This document shows positions 16,100-25,783 of a DNA stretch of 64,000 nt, piece after piece. Source of the stretch: an uncultured Pelagibacteraceae bacterium. GTDB taxonomy: Bacteria > Pseudomonadota > Alphaproteobacteria > Pelagibacterales > Pelagibacteraceae. Position 1 is the stretch's first letter. The number at the start of each line of letters is the position of its first letter. The notes beneath the pieces were generated by a model. The model ran no database searches. It was given only the letters and a program-made list of their open reading frames with translations, and was not told where the DNA came from. The position numbers and the translations under genes are program-made. The stretch covers positions 1 to 64,000 of the forward strand of contig CACGVC010000001.1 in the NCBI GenBank assembly GCA_902576335.1. The letters run 5' to 3'.

Positions 16100-17536
16100 A
16101 TGAAAGATAAAAAAAATTTTTACATAAATGGTAAATGGCAGGCTCCAAAAAGTAAACAACAAATTGAAGTTGTTAATCCTTCTACCGAAGAAAAATGTGC
16201 AGTTATAACTCTTGGTAATAAAGAAGATGTCGATATTGCAGTAAGTTCTGCTAAAGAAGCTTATAGCTCTTGGGCTTTTTCAAGCAAAGAAGAAAGAATA
16301 AAACTTTTAGAAAAACTTTATGAAAATTATAAAAAAAGGTGGGCAGATATCTCTGAAGCAATAACTACAGAAATGGGTGCACCAAAAGACTTTGCAACTA
16401 AGCTTCAAGTGGGTACAGGAGCTGCCCATATTAAATCTTTTATAAGACATCTTAAGAACTTTGAATTTGAAAAACCTTTAGGAGATCATGCTCCCAATCA
16501 AAGACTTTTATTCGAGCCTAAAGGAGTCTGTGCATTGATAACACCATGGAATTGGCCAATGAATCAGGTTTGTCTTAAGGTAATACCTGCCTTAGCATCA
16601 GGGTGCACAATGGTATTAAAACCATCAGAACTTGCTCCATTATCATCAATGGTTTTGACTGAAATTATTGATGAAACAAAATTCCCACCAGGAGTATTTA
16701 ACCTAATTAATGGCGATGGAAATATAACTGGTGATGCACTGACGCGACATCCGGATATTAACATGATTTCTTTTACTGGATCGACTAGAGCTGGTGCTTT
16801 AATTTCACAAAATGCAGCTAATGATTTTAAAAGAGTAAGCTTAGAATTAGGTGGCAAAGGAGCAAATATAATTTTTAAAGACGCTGATCCAAAAGCTATT
16901 GAATGGGGCGCCTTAAGATGTTTTAAAAACTCAGGTCAATCATGTAATGCACCAACAAGAATGTTAATTGAAAAATCGAATTACTCTGAGGCAATAAAAA
17001 GACTTAAAGAATACACAGATACTATTCAGGTAGGAGATCCTAAAAAAGAAGGGGAACATATTGGGCCAGTTGTATCAGAGTCTCAATATAATAAGATTCA
17101 GGATTTAATTAAAAAAGGAATTGATGAGGGAGCAAAACTAATTGCAGGTGGACTAGGAAAACCTGATGGTCATGAAAAAGGATATTTTGTAAAACCAACT
17201 GTATTTGTCGACGTTGATAATAGTATGGAAATTGCTAGAACTGAAATTTTTGGACCTGTATTGTCAGTTATACCATTTGAAACAGAGGAAGATGCAATCA
17301 AAATTGCAAATGATACTCCTTATGGACTAACAAATTATATTCAAACCCAAGATCAAGAAAAAGCTAAACGAGTTGCAAAAAAACTCAGATCAGGAATGGT
17401 CGATGTAAATGGAGCAGGTATAGCAATCGATACACCTTTTGGAGGTTTTAAACATTCAGGAATAGGTAGAGAAGCTGGTGAGCATGGGCTTCAAGAATTC
17501 TTAGAAGTCAAATCAGTTGGTGGGTGGACTAATTAA
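16100..17536 (+). CDS. NAD(P)-dependent aldehyde dehydrogenase
   Basis: A 478-residue aldehyde dehydrogenase. Key residues: PWNWP region near 149-153, GSTRAG at the nucleotide fold, general-base Glu249 (LELGGKG), catalytic Cys282 (GQSCNAP) and EIFGPV near 385. I chose ATG 16100 over an upstream TTG at 16067, which would overlap speB and add an unconserved-looking Asn/Lys-rich head. The position behind agmatinase suggests oxidation of an amino-aldehyde. Its substrate is not recognisable from sequence alone. The 3' end overlaps the convergent argE-like gene by eight bases. Confidence 0.87.
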   Translation: MKDKKNFYINGKWQAPKSKQQIEVVNPSTEEKCAVITLGNKEDVDIAVSSAKEAYSSWAFSSKEERIKLLEKLYENYKKRWADISEAITTEMGAPKDFATKLQVGTGAAHIKSFIRHLKNFEFEKPLGDHAPNQRLLFEPKGVCALITPWNWPMNQVCLKVIPALASGCTMVLKPSELAPLSSMVLTEIIDETKFPPGVFNLINGDGNITGDALTRHPDINMISFTGSTRAGALISQNAANDFKRVSLELGGKGANIIFKDADPKAIEWGALRCFKNSGQSCNAPTRMLIEKSNYSEAIKRLKEYTDTIQVGDPKKEGEHIGPVVSESQYNKIQDLIKKGIDEGAKLIAGGLGKPDGHEKGYFVKPTVFVDVDNSMEIARTEIFGPVLSVIPFETEEDAIKIANDTPYGLTNYIQTQDQEKAKRVAKKLRSGMVDVNGAGIAIDTPFGGFKHSGIGREAGEHGLQEFLEVKSVGGWTN

Positions 17537-18719
17537 GTGTAGATTTATTTTTAATTCCCTCAAGAAATTTCAAACATTTTTTAAGCTCATTTAGCTCTAT
17601 AAACTCATCAACTTTGTGAGCTTGTTCTATAGAACCTGGGCCACAAACAACAGTACTGATACCTATTTCTTGAAATAATCCCGCTTCAGTTCCAAAAGAA
17701 ACAACTTCCCTAGAATTATCACCAGTCAAACTTGAGACCAATTCACATGCCTCTGAATTATTTACACGATCAAAACCAGTAACTTCACCAATTATTTCCT
17801 TCGTTATTTTTGAATTAGGAAAAATTTTTTTCATTTCTGGTAATAAAACATCTTTGGCATATTTATCTATTTGTTGATTTAGAAAAACACCATCTTCTTT
17901 GACAACTGGTCTTGTTTCCCATTCAACGCGACATTTATCAGCTATTACATTATGAGCTATACCTCCAAATATACCTCCAACTTGTAGCGTTGAAAATGGA
18001 GGATTAAATATAGAGTCTTCTGGTGCTCTTTTTTTTAGTTCTTCTCTAAGCTCTATTAATTTATTGGCATATCTTGATGCAAATTCAACAGCACTGACAC
18101 CTTTGTGTGGCATTGAGCTATGTCCAGCCAGTCCCTCAAAATAAGTAGTGTATTCGTAACATCCTTTGTGTGCATCTATGATTTTCATATTTGTAGGCTC
18201 ACCAACTATACAAATTCCGTTTTGAATTTTTCTTTTTTTAAGTTCTTTAATTAATATTGGTGCACCTAAGCATGCAGTTTCCTCGTCAAAAGTAAAAGAA
18301 AAATGAATATCTCTATTCAGATCAACTTTAGAAAAAATTGGAGCAAATGCTAAAGTGCATGCAATAAATCCTTTCATGTCACAGGAACCTCTTCCATAAA
18401 GTTTATCTTCTTTAATTGTTGCCTTAAAAGGATCTGTACTCCAACTTTTGGAGACCGGAACAGTATCAGTATGACCAGACAAAATTATTGGTTTTACCCC
18501 ATTTGATTTTTTTGCTTTAATTGTTGCAAACAGATTTACTCTTTTTTTTTCTTCATCATATGTTTTAAATGAGGTTGCGCCTAAATCACCGAGGTATTTT
18601 TCACAATAATTAATTAAATCATTGTTATCATCTCCTGAAATAGTTTTAAATCCAATTAAATCAGATAAAATCTTAATAGAATTCTTGTATATTTTCTCTA
18701 AATTTACTTCTGTACTCAT
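17529..18719 (-). CDS. argE: acetylornithine deacetylase-like M20 metallopeptidase (ArgE family)
   Basis: A 396-residue di-zinc M20 hydrolase. Motifs in order: SGHTDTVP (metal His/Asp), GRGSCDMKG (bridging Asp), DEETACLG (catalytic Glu-Glu), and the dimerisation lid domain (about residues 185-300) with GLAGHSSMPHKG. The length is normal for ArgE. ArgE removes acetyl from N-acetylornithine in arginine synthesis; near an ectoine-hydrolase-like gene it could also act on N-acetyl-diaminobutyrate, which is inference only. It is transcribed towards the aldehyde dehydrogenase. Confidence 0.8.
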   Translation of the reverse strand: MSTEVNLEKIYKNSIKILSDLIGFKTISGDDNNDLINYCEKYLGDLGATSFKTYDEEKKRVNLFATIKAKKSNGVKPIILSGHTDTVPVSKSWSTDPFKATIKEDKLYGRGSCDMKGFIACTLAFAPIFSKVDLNRDIHFSFTFDEETACLGAPILIKELKKRKIQNGICIVGEPTNMKIIDAHKGCYEYTTYFEGLAGHSSMPHKGVSAVEFASRYANKLIELREELKKRAPEDSIFNPPFSTLQVGGIFGGIAHNVIADKCRVEWETRPVVKEDGVFLNQQIDKYAKDVLLPEMKKIFPNSKITKEIIGEVTGFDRVNNSEACELVSSLTGDNSREVVSFGTEAGLFQEIGISTVVCGPGSIEQAHKVDEFIELNELKKCLKFLEGIKNKSTLN

Positions 18720-18748
18720 TGGTAATAATTAATATAAATATCACGTTT

Positions 18749-19090
18749 ATGAAAGAGCAAATTACTTACGACATATTTGAAAAAATAGATATTAGACTTG
18801 GAACCGTCTTATCAGTCAAAAAAAATGAAAAAGCCAGAAAACCTTCATTAGTAGTTGAAGTCGATTTTGGAAATGAAATAGGTGTTAAAACTTCATCGGC
18901 TCAAATCACTCATTTTTATAGTGAACAAAATTTAGTTGGCAAACAAGTCATTGGTGTTTGTAATTTTCCAGAAAAAAATATTGCCGGTATAAAATCTCAG
19001 TTTTTACTTTTAGGATCAATAGACTCTGAGGGAAAAGTGACATTGGTACATCCATCACAAAAAGCAGATAACGGTTTACCGATAGCATAA
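18749..19090 (+). CDS. csaA: CsaA-type tRNA-binding domain protein
   Basis: A 113-residue single-domain OB-fold protein of the CsaA/tRNA-binding family: FEKIDIRLGTVLSV at the N-terminus, VDFG and ITHFYSEQNLVGKQV in the middle and a C-terminal G-rich DNGLPIA. CsaA is a small dimeric chaperone linked to protein export. The chosen ATG at 18749 gives the family's normal length; a frame opening at 18719 would add ten unlikely residues overlapping the divergent argE start. The LysE-type gene follows two bases later. Confidence 0.85.
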   Translation: MKEQITYDIFEKIDIRLGTVLSVKKNEKARKPSLVVEVDFGNEIGVKTSSAQITHFYSEQNLVGKQVIGVCNFPEKNIAGIKSQFLLLGSIDSEGKVTLVHPSQKADNGLPIA

Positions 19091-19092
19091 AT

Positions 19093-19683
19093 ATGCATCC
19101 AGAGTTTTTATCAATGGCACTCTTTTGGATTGTAGCTGCTTATACTCCAGGACCGAATAACGTTGTTGCATCCTATTCTGGTTTTAATTTTGGAATTAAA
19201 AAAACAATCCCACATATTTTTGGAGTTACCTTTGGATTTACTTCTGTGGTATTTGCTTTAACAATTGGTTTAGTTAACGTTTTTAAACTGTTTCCAATTA
19301 TACAAACAGTCTTAAAATATTTAGGAACCTTATTTTTGATTTATCTTGCGTATAAAATTAGTTTTTCAAAACCATCTGACGAAAAAAAAAACGAAAACCC
19401 AATTTCCTTTTTAGACACTTTTATTTTTCAATTTTTAAATCCAAAGGGTGTTTTAATTGGAATTATTATAGTCTCGACATATGTTGAATATGGAGAAAAT
19501 TATCTAAATTATGCGACTCAAGTCGTTTTATTTGCTTTTATAGTATCTTTATCAAGTATCACATTTTGGACTTTTGTTGGCAAATATTTGAGAAAATTTG
19601 CGACAAATGAGAAATTTATTAAATACTTCAATTATGTTATGTCAGGGCTTCTTCTTTTGAGCATAATTACATTTTATATATAA
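19093..19683 (+). CDS. LysE/RhtB family amino-acid exporter
   Basis: A 196-residue inner-membrane protein with about six hydrophobic helices and the LysE family N-terminal signature YTPGPNNVVASYSGFNFG (residues 17-34). These proteins export amino acids such as lysine, threonine or homoserine derivatives. It lies between csaA and acnA with two- and three-base gaps, so it may be transcribed with them. The substrate cannot be inferred. Confidence 0.85.
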   Translation: MHPEFLSMALFWIVAAYTPGPNNVVASYSGFNFGIKKTIPHIFGVTFGFTSVVFALTIGLVNVFKLFPIIQTVLKYLGTLFLIYLAYKISFSKPSDEKKNENPISFLDTFIFQFLNPKGVLIGIIIVSTYVEYGENYLNYATQVVLFAFIVSLSSITFWTFVGKYLRKFATNEKFIKYFNYVMSGLLLLSIITFYI

Positions 19684-19686
19684 GAT

Positions 19687-22356
19687 ATGAAACCAGGAAA
19701 TAAAAATTCTTACAATTCTTTATCTCACTTAGAGGTTAATAGTAAAAATTTTAAATATTATTCGTTAAAAAAAGCTGAGTTGAATGGATTACAAGGTATT
19801 TCAAAATTACCGAAGTCGTTAAAAGTTTTATTGGAAAATCTACTTAGATACGAGGACGATGTATCAGTTAATAAAAGCCAAATTGAAGCCATAAAAAACT
19901 GGCTTGATACAAAAAAATCAAAAACTGAAATAGCTTATAGGCCAGCCAGAGTTTTGCTTCAAGATTATACAGGAATACCAGCAGTAGCTGATTTGGCTGC
20001 TATGCGAGAGGCTGTAAAAGAGAAAAATAAAGATCCAAATACAATTAACCCTCTGTCTGCAGTAGATTTAGTCATTGATCATTCTGTTCAAGTTGACCAA
20101 TCTGCTAAAAAGGATTCATTTGAAAAGAATGTAGATATTGAATTTAAAAGAAATGGAGAAAGATATTCTTTTTTAAAATGGGGCCAAAGTGCCTTTAATA
20201 ATTTTAGGATTGTTCCTCCAGGAACTGGTATTTGTCATCAGGTAAATTTAGAATATTTATCAAAAGTAGTCTGGTCAGAGGAATATAAAGGGGAAAAATA
20301 TTTGTTCCCAGATACACTCGTTGGAACGGACAGCCATACAACTATGGTCAATGGTTTATCAGTTTTAGGATGGGGTGTTGGTGGAATTGAAGCTGAGGCA
20401 GGAATGCTAGGACAACCTATTTCAATGTTAATTCCTGAGGTGATTGGGTTTGAAGTTACAAAAAAACTGCCAGAGGGCACAACCGCTACTGACTTAGTTT
20501 TAACAGTTGTTAAAATGCTGAGAGATAAAGGTGTAGTTGGAAAATTCGTTGAATTTTATGGTGAGGGTTTAAAAAATTTAACTTTAGCAGATAGAGCGAC
20601 AATTGCTAACATGGCTCCTGAATATGGAGCAACATGTGGTTTCTTTCCAATAGATCAAGAAACTTTAAAGTATTTAAAATTCTCTGGACGAGATAAAGAA
20701 ACAGTGGCAATTGTCGAAAAGTACGCAAAAGAGCAAGGATTATGGTCAAGTGATGAAATCGAGTTCACTGATAAAATTTCATTAGATATGTCCACTGTAG
20801 TTCCTACTATTTCAGGTCCAAAAAGACCACAAGACAAAGTTCTTTTAACTAACGCATCAAGTAATTTTAAAAAAGTATTTAGAGAAGCAACAGATAAAAA
20901 AGATTACAAAATTTCCAAGGTAAAAGATACAGATTATGAAATTAAGGATGGTTCAATATTAATTGCTGCAATCACATCATGCACTAACACTTCTAATCCA
21001 AATGTTCTAATTGGTGCTGGCCTTTTGGCAAAAAAAGCTGTCGAGTTAGGGTTAAATGTTAAACCGTGGGTTAAAACATCTTTAGCTCCAGGGTCTCAAA
21101 TAGTAACAGATTATCTAATGAAGGCAGGTCTAAATACTTATTTAGATCAATTAGGATTTAATTTAGTTGGCTACGGTTGTACAACCTGTATCGGTAATTC
21201 AGGTCCCTTAGCAGAAAACATAGTTGAGGCTATTCAAAAAGATAATTTATACGCGGTGTCTGTTTTGTCAGGTAACAGAAACTTTGAAGGAAGAATTTCA
21301 CCTCACATCAAAGCTAATTACTTAGCCTCTCCACCACTTGTTGTAGCTTATGCTCTTGTGGGCCATATGGAATTTGATTTATTCAAAGACTCATTTGGAA
21401 AAGATAAAAACGGTAAAGACGTATTTTTAAAAGATATCTGGCCGTCAAATAAAGAAATAGAGGGTACTTTGAAAAATTCTCTAAATGCAGATATGTTTGT
21501 CAAACGATATTCAAATGTATCTGAGGGACCAAAACAGTGGCAAGAAATCAAAACAGAAAAAAGCAGTATTTACAATTGGGATGAAAATTCTACGTATGTA
21601 AAAAAACCTCCATTCTTTGAAAATCTCAGTGATAAACCAGAGGGTTTTAAAGAAATTAAAAATGCAAGACCATTGCTAATATTGGGAGACATGGTTACCA
21701 CTGATCATATTTCTCCCGCAGGTAACATTCAAAAAGATAGTCCAACAGGTGAATATTTTATGAATTATCAAATTCTTCCTAAGGACTATAATTCATATGG
21801 CTCTAGACGTGGAAATCATGAAGTAATGATCAGAGGTACATTCGCAAATATAAGAATTAAAAATGAAATGGCCCCAGGAACCGAAGGTGGTTTTACAAAA
21901 TTGTATCCGGAAGAAAAAGTTATGCCAATTTATGATGCCGTTGTTGAATATAAAAAAAGAAAGACCGATTTAGTTGTCATTGGTGGTAAAGAATATGGGA
22001 CAGGATCTTCAAGAGATTGGGCCGCGAAAGGTACAAAGCTTTTAGGCATAAAAGCTGTAATAGCTGAAAGTTTTGAGAGAATTCATAGATCAAATCTAAT
22101 AGGTATGGGTGTATTGCCTCTTCAGTTTATTAATAATATAAACAGAAAAAATTTAAATTTAAAAGGGTCTGAATTGATTAGCGTAATTAATTTAGAAAAG
22201 GGTTTAAATCCATCAGATAAAGTGAAATTGGAAATTAAATATTTATCAGGTGAAATAAAAAAAATTGAAACTTTGTGCAGAATCGATACCAAAAATGAAC
22301 TTGAGTATTACAAAAATGGGGGAATTTTGCAGTATGTTCTTCGCAATATGATTTAG
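19687..22356 (+). CDS. acnA: aconitate hydratase A
   Basis: An 889-residue TCA-cycle enzyme interconverting citrate and isocitrate. The three [4Fe-4S] cysteines are in SCTNTSNP and in YGCTTCIGNSGP. GTDSHTTMVNGL is in domain 1 and the C-terminal swivel domain carries KEYGTGSSRDWAAKG. Length and order match AcnA/IRP1-type aconitase rather than AcnB. It starts three bases after the exporter gene and is followed one base later by a membrane-anchored protein gene. Confidence 0.96.
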   Translation: MKPGNKNSYNSLSHLEVNSKNFKYYSLKKAELNGLQGISKLPKSLKVLLENLLRYEDDVSVNKSQIEAIKNWLDTKKSKTEIAYRPARVLLQDYTGIPAVADLAAMREAVKEKNKDPNTINPLSAVDLVIDHSVQVDQSAKKDSFEKNVDIEFKRNGERYSFLKWGQSAFNNFRIVPPGTGICHQVNLEYLSKVVWSEEYKGEKYLFPDTLVGTDSHTTMVNGLSVLGWGVGGIEAEAGMLGQPISMLIPEVIGFEVTKKLPEGTTATDLVLTVVKMLRDKGVVGKFVEFYGEGLKNLTLADRATIANMAPEYGATCGFFPIDQETLKYLKFSGRDKETVAIVEKYAKEQGLWSSDEIEFTDKISLDMSTVVPTISGPKRPQDKVLLTNASSNFKKVFREATDKKDYKISKVKDTDYEIKDGSILIAAITSCTNTSNPNVLIGAGLLAKKAVELGLNVKPWVKTSLAPGSQIVTDYLMKAGLNTYLDQLGFNLVGYGCTTCIGNSGPLAENIVEAIQKDNLYAVSVLSGNRNFEGRISPHIKANYLASPPLVVAYALVGHMEFDLFKDSFGKDKNGKDVFLKDIWPSNKEIEGTLKNSLNADMFVKRYSNVSEGPKQWQEIKTEKSSIYNWDENSTYVKKPPFFENLSDKPEGFKEIKNARPLLILGDMVTTDHISPAGNIQKDSPTGEYFMNYQILPKDYNSYGSRRGNHEVMIRGTFANIRIKNEMAPGTEGGFTKLYPEEKVMPIYDAVVEYKKRKTDLVVIGGKEYGTGSSRDWAAKGTKLLGIKAVIAESFERIHRSNLIGMGVLPLQFINNINRKNLNLKGSELISVINLEKGLNPSDKVKLEIKYLSGEIKKIETLCRIDTKNELEYYKNGGILQYVLRNMI

Positions 22357-22357
22357 T

Positions 22358-23002
22358 ATGGATGAAGATATTTCAATAATTAATTCAAACACGAGAAAAG
22401 AAAAAATAAAAAACTTTTTTTTAAATAATAAAAAGAAAATATTAATCTTTTTAATCACAATTGTGCTACTGATTATATCTTTTTTTGGATATGGAGAGTT
22501 TAAAGATTACCAGCGAGAAAGAGTTTCTAATTTATTCTACTCAACAATAATAGATTACGATGTTAATAATAAAGAAAAAACAATAAATAAACTAAAACAA
22601 ATAATTAAACTGAAAGATGCAACTTATTCACCACTGTCATTATATTTCATTTTAGATAATAACTTAATTTCAAACAGAGGTGAAATAAACACTTTATTCG
22701 ATACTTTAATCAGCAAGACTTCATTAGATAAAGAAATTAAAAATTTGATTATTTTCAAGAAGGGTTTGTATAATGCTGATCAAGTATCAGAAAATGAGTT
22801 ACTAGAAATTTTAAATCCAATTATTAAGTCTGAAAGTGTTTGGAGTTCTCATGCACTGTATTTATTAGCTGAATATTTCTATTCAAAAAATCAAAAACAA
22901 AAATCTAAAGAGTTTTTTAATCAGATTATCAACTTAAAAAAATCGAATTCAGATATAGTTATACAGGCACAAAAAAGATTAAATAGAGATTTAAGTGATT
23001 AG
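22358..23002 (+). CDS. membrane-anchored TPR-like protein (YfgM-like)
   Basis: A 214-residue protein with a Lys/Asn-rich N-terminus, one hydrophobic helix (about residues 28-48) and an alpha-helical, TPR-like periplasmic region ending with LYLLAEYFYSKNQKQKSKEFFNQ. The architecture matches YfgM-type proteins, which are usually encoded next to the outer-membrane assembly lipoprotein BamB, and here a BamB-like gene overlaps its end by eight bases. The sequence is strongly Lys/Asn-biased, so family assignment rests partly on context. Confidence 0.6.
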   Translation: MDEDISIINSNTRKEKIKNFFLNNKKKILIFLITIVLLIISFFGYGEFKDYQRERVSNLFYSTIIDYDVNNKEKTINKLKQIIKLKDATYSPLSLYFILDNNLISNRGEINTLFDTLISKTSLDKEIKNLIIFKKGLYNADQVSENELLEILNPIIKSESVWSSHALYLLAEYFYSKNQKQKSKEFFNQIINLKKSNSDIVIQAQKRLNRDLSD

Positions 23003-24290
23003 AATTTTTATATTTTTTTTATTATTTTTAATTTTAACAAATTGTTCCTTAAATGAAAATTCCAAAATTTGGAATAAAAAAAATAAAATTAAAGCTGATA
23101 AAAATATTAAAATTATATTCGATGAAAAAACAATTATATATAAGGAACTAAATAACAATGTTAATTTAAACTTTTCAAAAATTGATTTTAAAAATAATAT
23201 TTTGGATAACAAAAATAATTTTGGAGTTCAAAATTATTCTGGTAAACTAAAAAAAGTTAAAAACTACAAATTTTCTAAGTTTAAATACAAAAATAAAGAT
23301 CATTTTACTCCATTATTTCTAAAAGACGGAATAATTTTTTTTGATAGCAAAGGATCAATTATTAGATTCGATAATAATCAAAAGATTATTTGGAAAAAAA
23401 ATTATTATTCCAAATTCGAAAAAAAAAATAATCCAAAACTTTCTTTTGCAACGGTGAAAAAAAAACTTGTAGTAGTTGATAATTTATCAAACACATTTCT
23501 AATCAATTTAGAAAATGGAAATTTGATTTGGAAAAAGAGAAATAATTATCCTTATAATTCAGAAATAAAAATAAATAATGACAGGTTTTTTGTAATTGAT
23601 CTTAACAATGTTCTAAGGTGTTATTTTATAAAAGATGGTTCTGAGTGCTGGAACTATGAAACTGAAAAAACATTAACAATTACTAATGCAAAAAATTCTT
23701 TGTTAATATCTGAAAATGTGGTTTATTTTATTAACAATTTGGGAGATTTAACTGCAATAGATACATCTTCAGGAGCTCTAATGTGGCAACTACCTACTCA
23801 AAGTAGTGATATTAAAAATATTACTTATGATTTTAAAAATTCAAAGTTAGTTTCAGAAGGCAAAAGCATTTTTTTCTCAAACAATAAAAATGAATTTTAT
23901 TCAATTGATTTAAAAAATGGTGCAATAAATTGGATTAATAATATTAGCTCAAGCTTAACTCCTATTTTGATTAAAGACTTTATTATAACAGTCTCAGACA
24001 ATGGTTATTTATTTGTGATAGATAAAGAGAAGGGAAATATAATTAAGATTAAAGATATCTACAAAATTTATAAAGATAAACATAGGAAAAAAATTAAACC
24101 TATCGGATTTTCAATAAGTCAAGATAAAATTTATTTATCTAACGATGATGGAAAATTAATTGTTCTAGAGCTTAAGACCAGCAAAGTTTTAAAAGTGGAA
24201 AAAATTGCACAAAACATATTATCAAAACCTTTTTTATATAATAATAATTTGTTTATTATTAAAAATGGTGCTGTTGTACAATATGAATAA
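22995..24290 (+). CDS. bamB: BamB-like outer-membrane assembly lipoprotein (PQQ-type beta-propeller)
   Basis: A 431-residue lipoprotein: residues 1-17 form a signal with a lipobox (ILTNC), placing the mature N-terminus at Cys17. From about residue 95 on, repeated blades show the PQQ-propeller pattern (ENGNLIW, SSGALMW, KNGAINW, EKGNIIK). BamB is an accessory lipoprotein of the beta-barrel assembly machine. The start is GTG and overlaps the YfgM-like gene, as commonly seen for this pair. A Der GTPase, often next, is absent here. Confidence 0.72.
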   Translation: MIRIFIFFLLFLILTNCSLNENSKIWNKKNKIKADKNIKIIFDEKTIIYKELNNNVNLNFSKIDFKNNILDNKNNFGVQNYSGKLKKVKNYKFSKFKYKNKDHFTPLFLKDGIIFFDSKGSIIRFDNNQKIIWKKNYYSKFEKKNNPKLSFATVKKKLVVVDNLSNTFLINLENGNLIWKKRNNYPYNSEIKINNDRFFVIDLNNVLRCYFIKDGSECWNYETEKTLTITNAKNSLLISENVVYFINNLGDLTAIDTSSGALMWQLPTQSSDIKNITYDFKNSKLVSEGKSIFFSNNKNEFYSIDLKNGAINWINNISSSLTPILIKDFIITVSDNGYLFVIDKEKGNIIKIKDIYKIYKDKHRKKIKPIGFSISQDKIYLSNDDGKLIVLELKTSKVLKVEKIAQNILSKPFLYNNNLFIIKNGAVVQYE

Positions 24291-24293
24291 AAA

Positions 24294-24725
24294 ATGTTTT
24301 TAAAGTTTTTAGAAAAAATAGGTAGAAAAAAAATTGTTTTAGATAGGGGACCTTCTCATCCAGAATTCCATAAAGCAAAACCGTGGATGAATAGATATTA
24401 TGTCCTGATGCGGCATAGACCAAAATGGTTTCCCTTTAATATCTTAATCCATGAAATGTTAGCGGATGACCATGGTGAAGGGGTTCATAATCATACATTT
24501 CCATATATAACGATAATTTTAAGGGATGGTTATTGGGAAACTTTGAGTACTGGGAAATTTTGGAGACCTCCTGGCTATATTGGTTTTAGATCAGCAAATA
24601 ATCTTCATAGAGTTGATATTAAACCAGGCACAAAACCTCTGACAATATTTATATCTGGTCCTTTTGGACTTAGAAAAGGCCCAAGATCAGAATATGGCAT
24701 CGATTTCAAGACCAAAAAAGATTGA
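24294..24725 (+). CDS. small cupin-like protein
   Basis: A 143-residue protein that I do not recognise as a named family. A cupin-type metal site is suggested by H60, H65 and H67 (HGEGVHNHTFPY), an ILRDGYWE strand and a distal H105 (NNLHRVD) after RPPGYIGF. There is no signal peptide. It shares TGATG with the following ZapE-type ATPase gene (one-base overlap), implying co-translation. A metal-dependent dioxygenase or a sugar/ligand-binding role is possible; the sequence does not decide. Confidence 0.5.
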   Translation: MFLKFLEKIGRKKIVLDRGPSHPEFHKAKPWMNRYYVLMRHRPKWFPFNILIHEMLADDHGEGVHNHTFPYITIILRDGYWETLSTGKFWRPPGYIGFRSANNLHRVDIKPGTKPLTIFISGPFGLRKGPRSEYGIDFKTKKD

Positions 24726-25783
24726 TGCCAAAGGATCTTGAAGAAAAATTTAAACTGTATTGTGAATCTGAAAATTTGGAAGTCAATCAAAATCAGATTA
24801 ATGTAATTAAAAAATTACAAGGTTATTTTAATCAAAATTTTACATCTACTTTATTCAAAATCTTTAAAAAAAAAAGTTTAAAAAAAGCTTTTTATCTTCA
24901 TGGTGGTGTCGGTGTTGGCAAAACAATGATTTTAAATTTTTTTTTTGATTTAGTTAATCAAGATAAAAAAAGACTTCATTTTAATGAATTTATGTTAGAG
25001 TTTCATGATTTTGTTCATACTAGAAAAGACAAAAATCAAGAGAATGTAGTAAGCACATTTGTTAAAGATTTAAAATTAAAAGTATCACTTATTTATTTTG
25101 ATGAATTTCAAGTTACTAATATCGTAGATGCTATGATTTTAGGAAAGTTATTTGAGGAAATCTTTAAAAAGAATATTAAGATCATATTAACCTCAAATAT
25201 TGAATTGTCTGAATTGTATAAAGATGGATTACAGAGAGACCAATTTTTACCATTCATAGAAATAATGAAAAAAAATGCTATCAACTATGAATTAAAAATT
25301 GAGGATGATTATCGAAAATCAAAAGAAAATCAAAAACAAAGATTTTTTTTTCCTTTAAATCAAGAAAACAATTTTAAAATAAACAAATTTTTTAGAATTA
25401 TTACAAAAGAAAAAAAAAATTCACCTAAGATTTTAAATATTAAAGGGAGAGATTTTACGATACAAAACTTTTATGAGGGTATTTGTAGGTTCAACTTTGA
25501 TGAGCTTTGTAATCGAAATTTAGGAGCAGAGGATTATTTAGAAATCGTAAAAAATTTAAAATTTATGATTATTGAAAAAATCCCACAATTTAACGATATT
25601 AATTCTAACCAACAGCAAAGGTTTATAACTTTAATAGATATTATATATGATAAAAATTTACCTATAGCTGTGACTGCAAGTCAAGATGTAAGCAAGTTTA
25701 CCTCTTCAAGATCATTACAGGAACCATTTAAACGTACAGTTAGTAGATTATATCAATTAACCTCCATGAAATATAATTTATGA
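24725..25783 (+). CDS. zapE: AFG1/ZapE-type AAA+ ATPase
   Basis: A 352-residue AAA+ protein of the AFG1/ZapE family. Walker A is HGGVGVGKT (about residues 58-66), Walker B is LIYFDEFQVTNIVDAMIL near 117-134 and arginine-rich sensor segments follow (SRSLQEPFKRTVSRLYQ near the C-terminus). In bacteria ZapE influences Z-ring function; in mitochondria the family aids turnover of respiratory subunits. ATG 24725 gives a one-base overlap with the previous stop and is preferred to a TTG three bases earlier. The downstream yjbQ gene overlaps by four bases. Confidence 0.85.
   Translation: MPKDLEEKFKLYCESENLEVNQNQINVIKKLQGYFNQNFTSTLFKIFKKKSLKKAFYLHGGVGVGKTMILNFFFDLVNQDKKRLHFNEFMLEFHDFVHTRKDKNQENVVSTFVKDLKLKVSLIYFDEFQVTNIVDAMILGKLFEEIFKKNIKIILTSNIELSELYKDGLQRDQFLPFIEIMKKNAINYELKIEDDYRKSKENQKQRFFFPLNQENNFKINKFFRIITKEKKNSPKILNIKGRDFTIQNFYEGICRFNFDELCNRNLGAEDYLEIVKNLKFMIIEKIPQFNDINSNQQQRFITLIDIIYDKNLPIAVTASQDVSKFTSSRSLQEPFKRTVSRLYQLTSMKYNL

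Noticed and set aside
16564..16857. 97-codon minus-strand frame inside the aldehyde dehydrogenase gene
   Set aside because: Antisense to catalytic-domain codons, no family signal.
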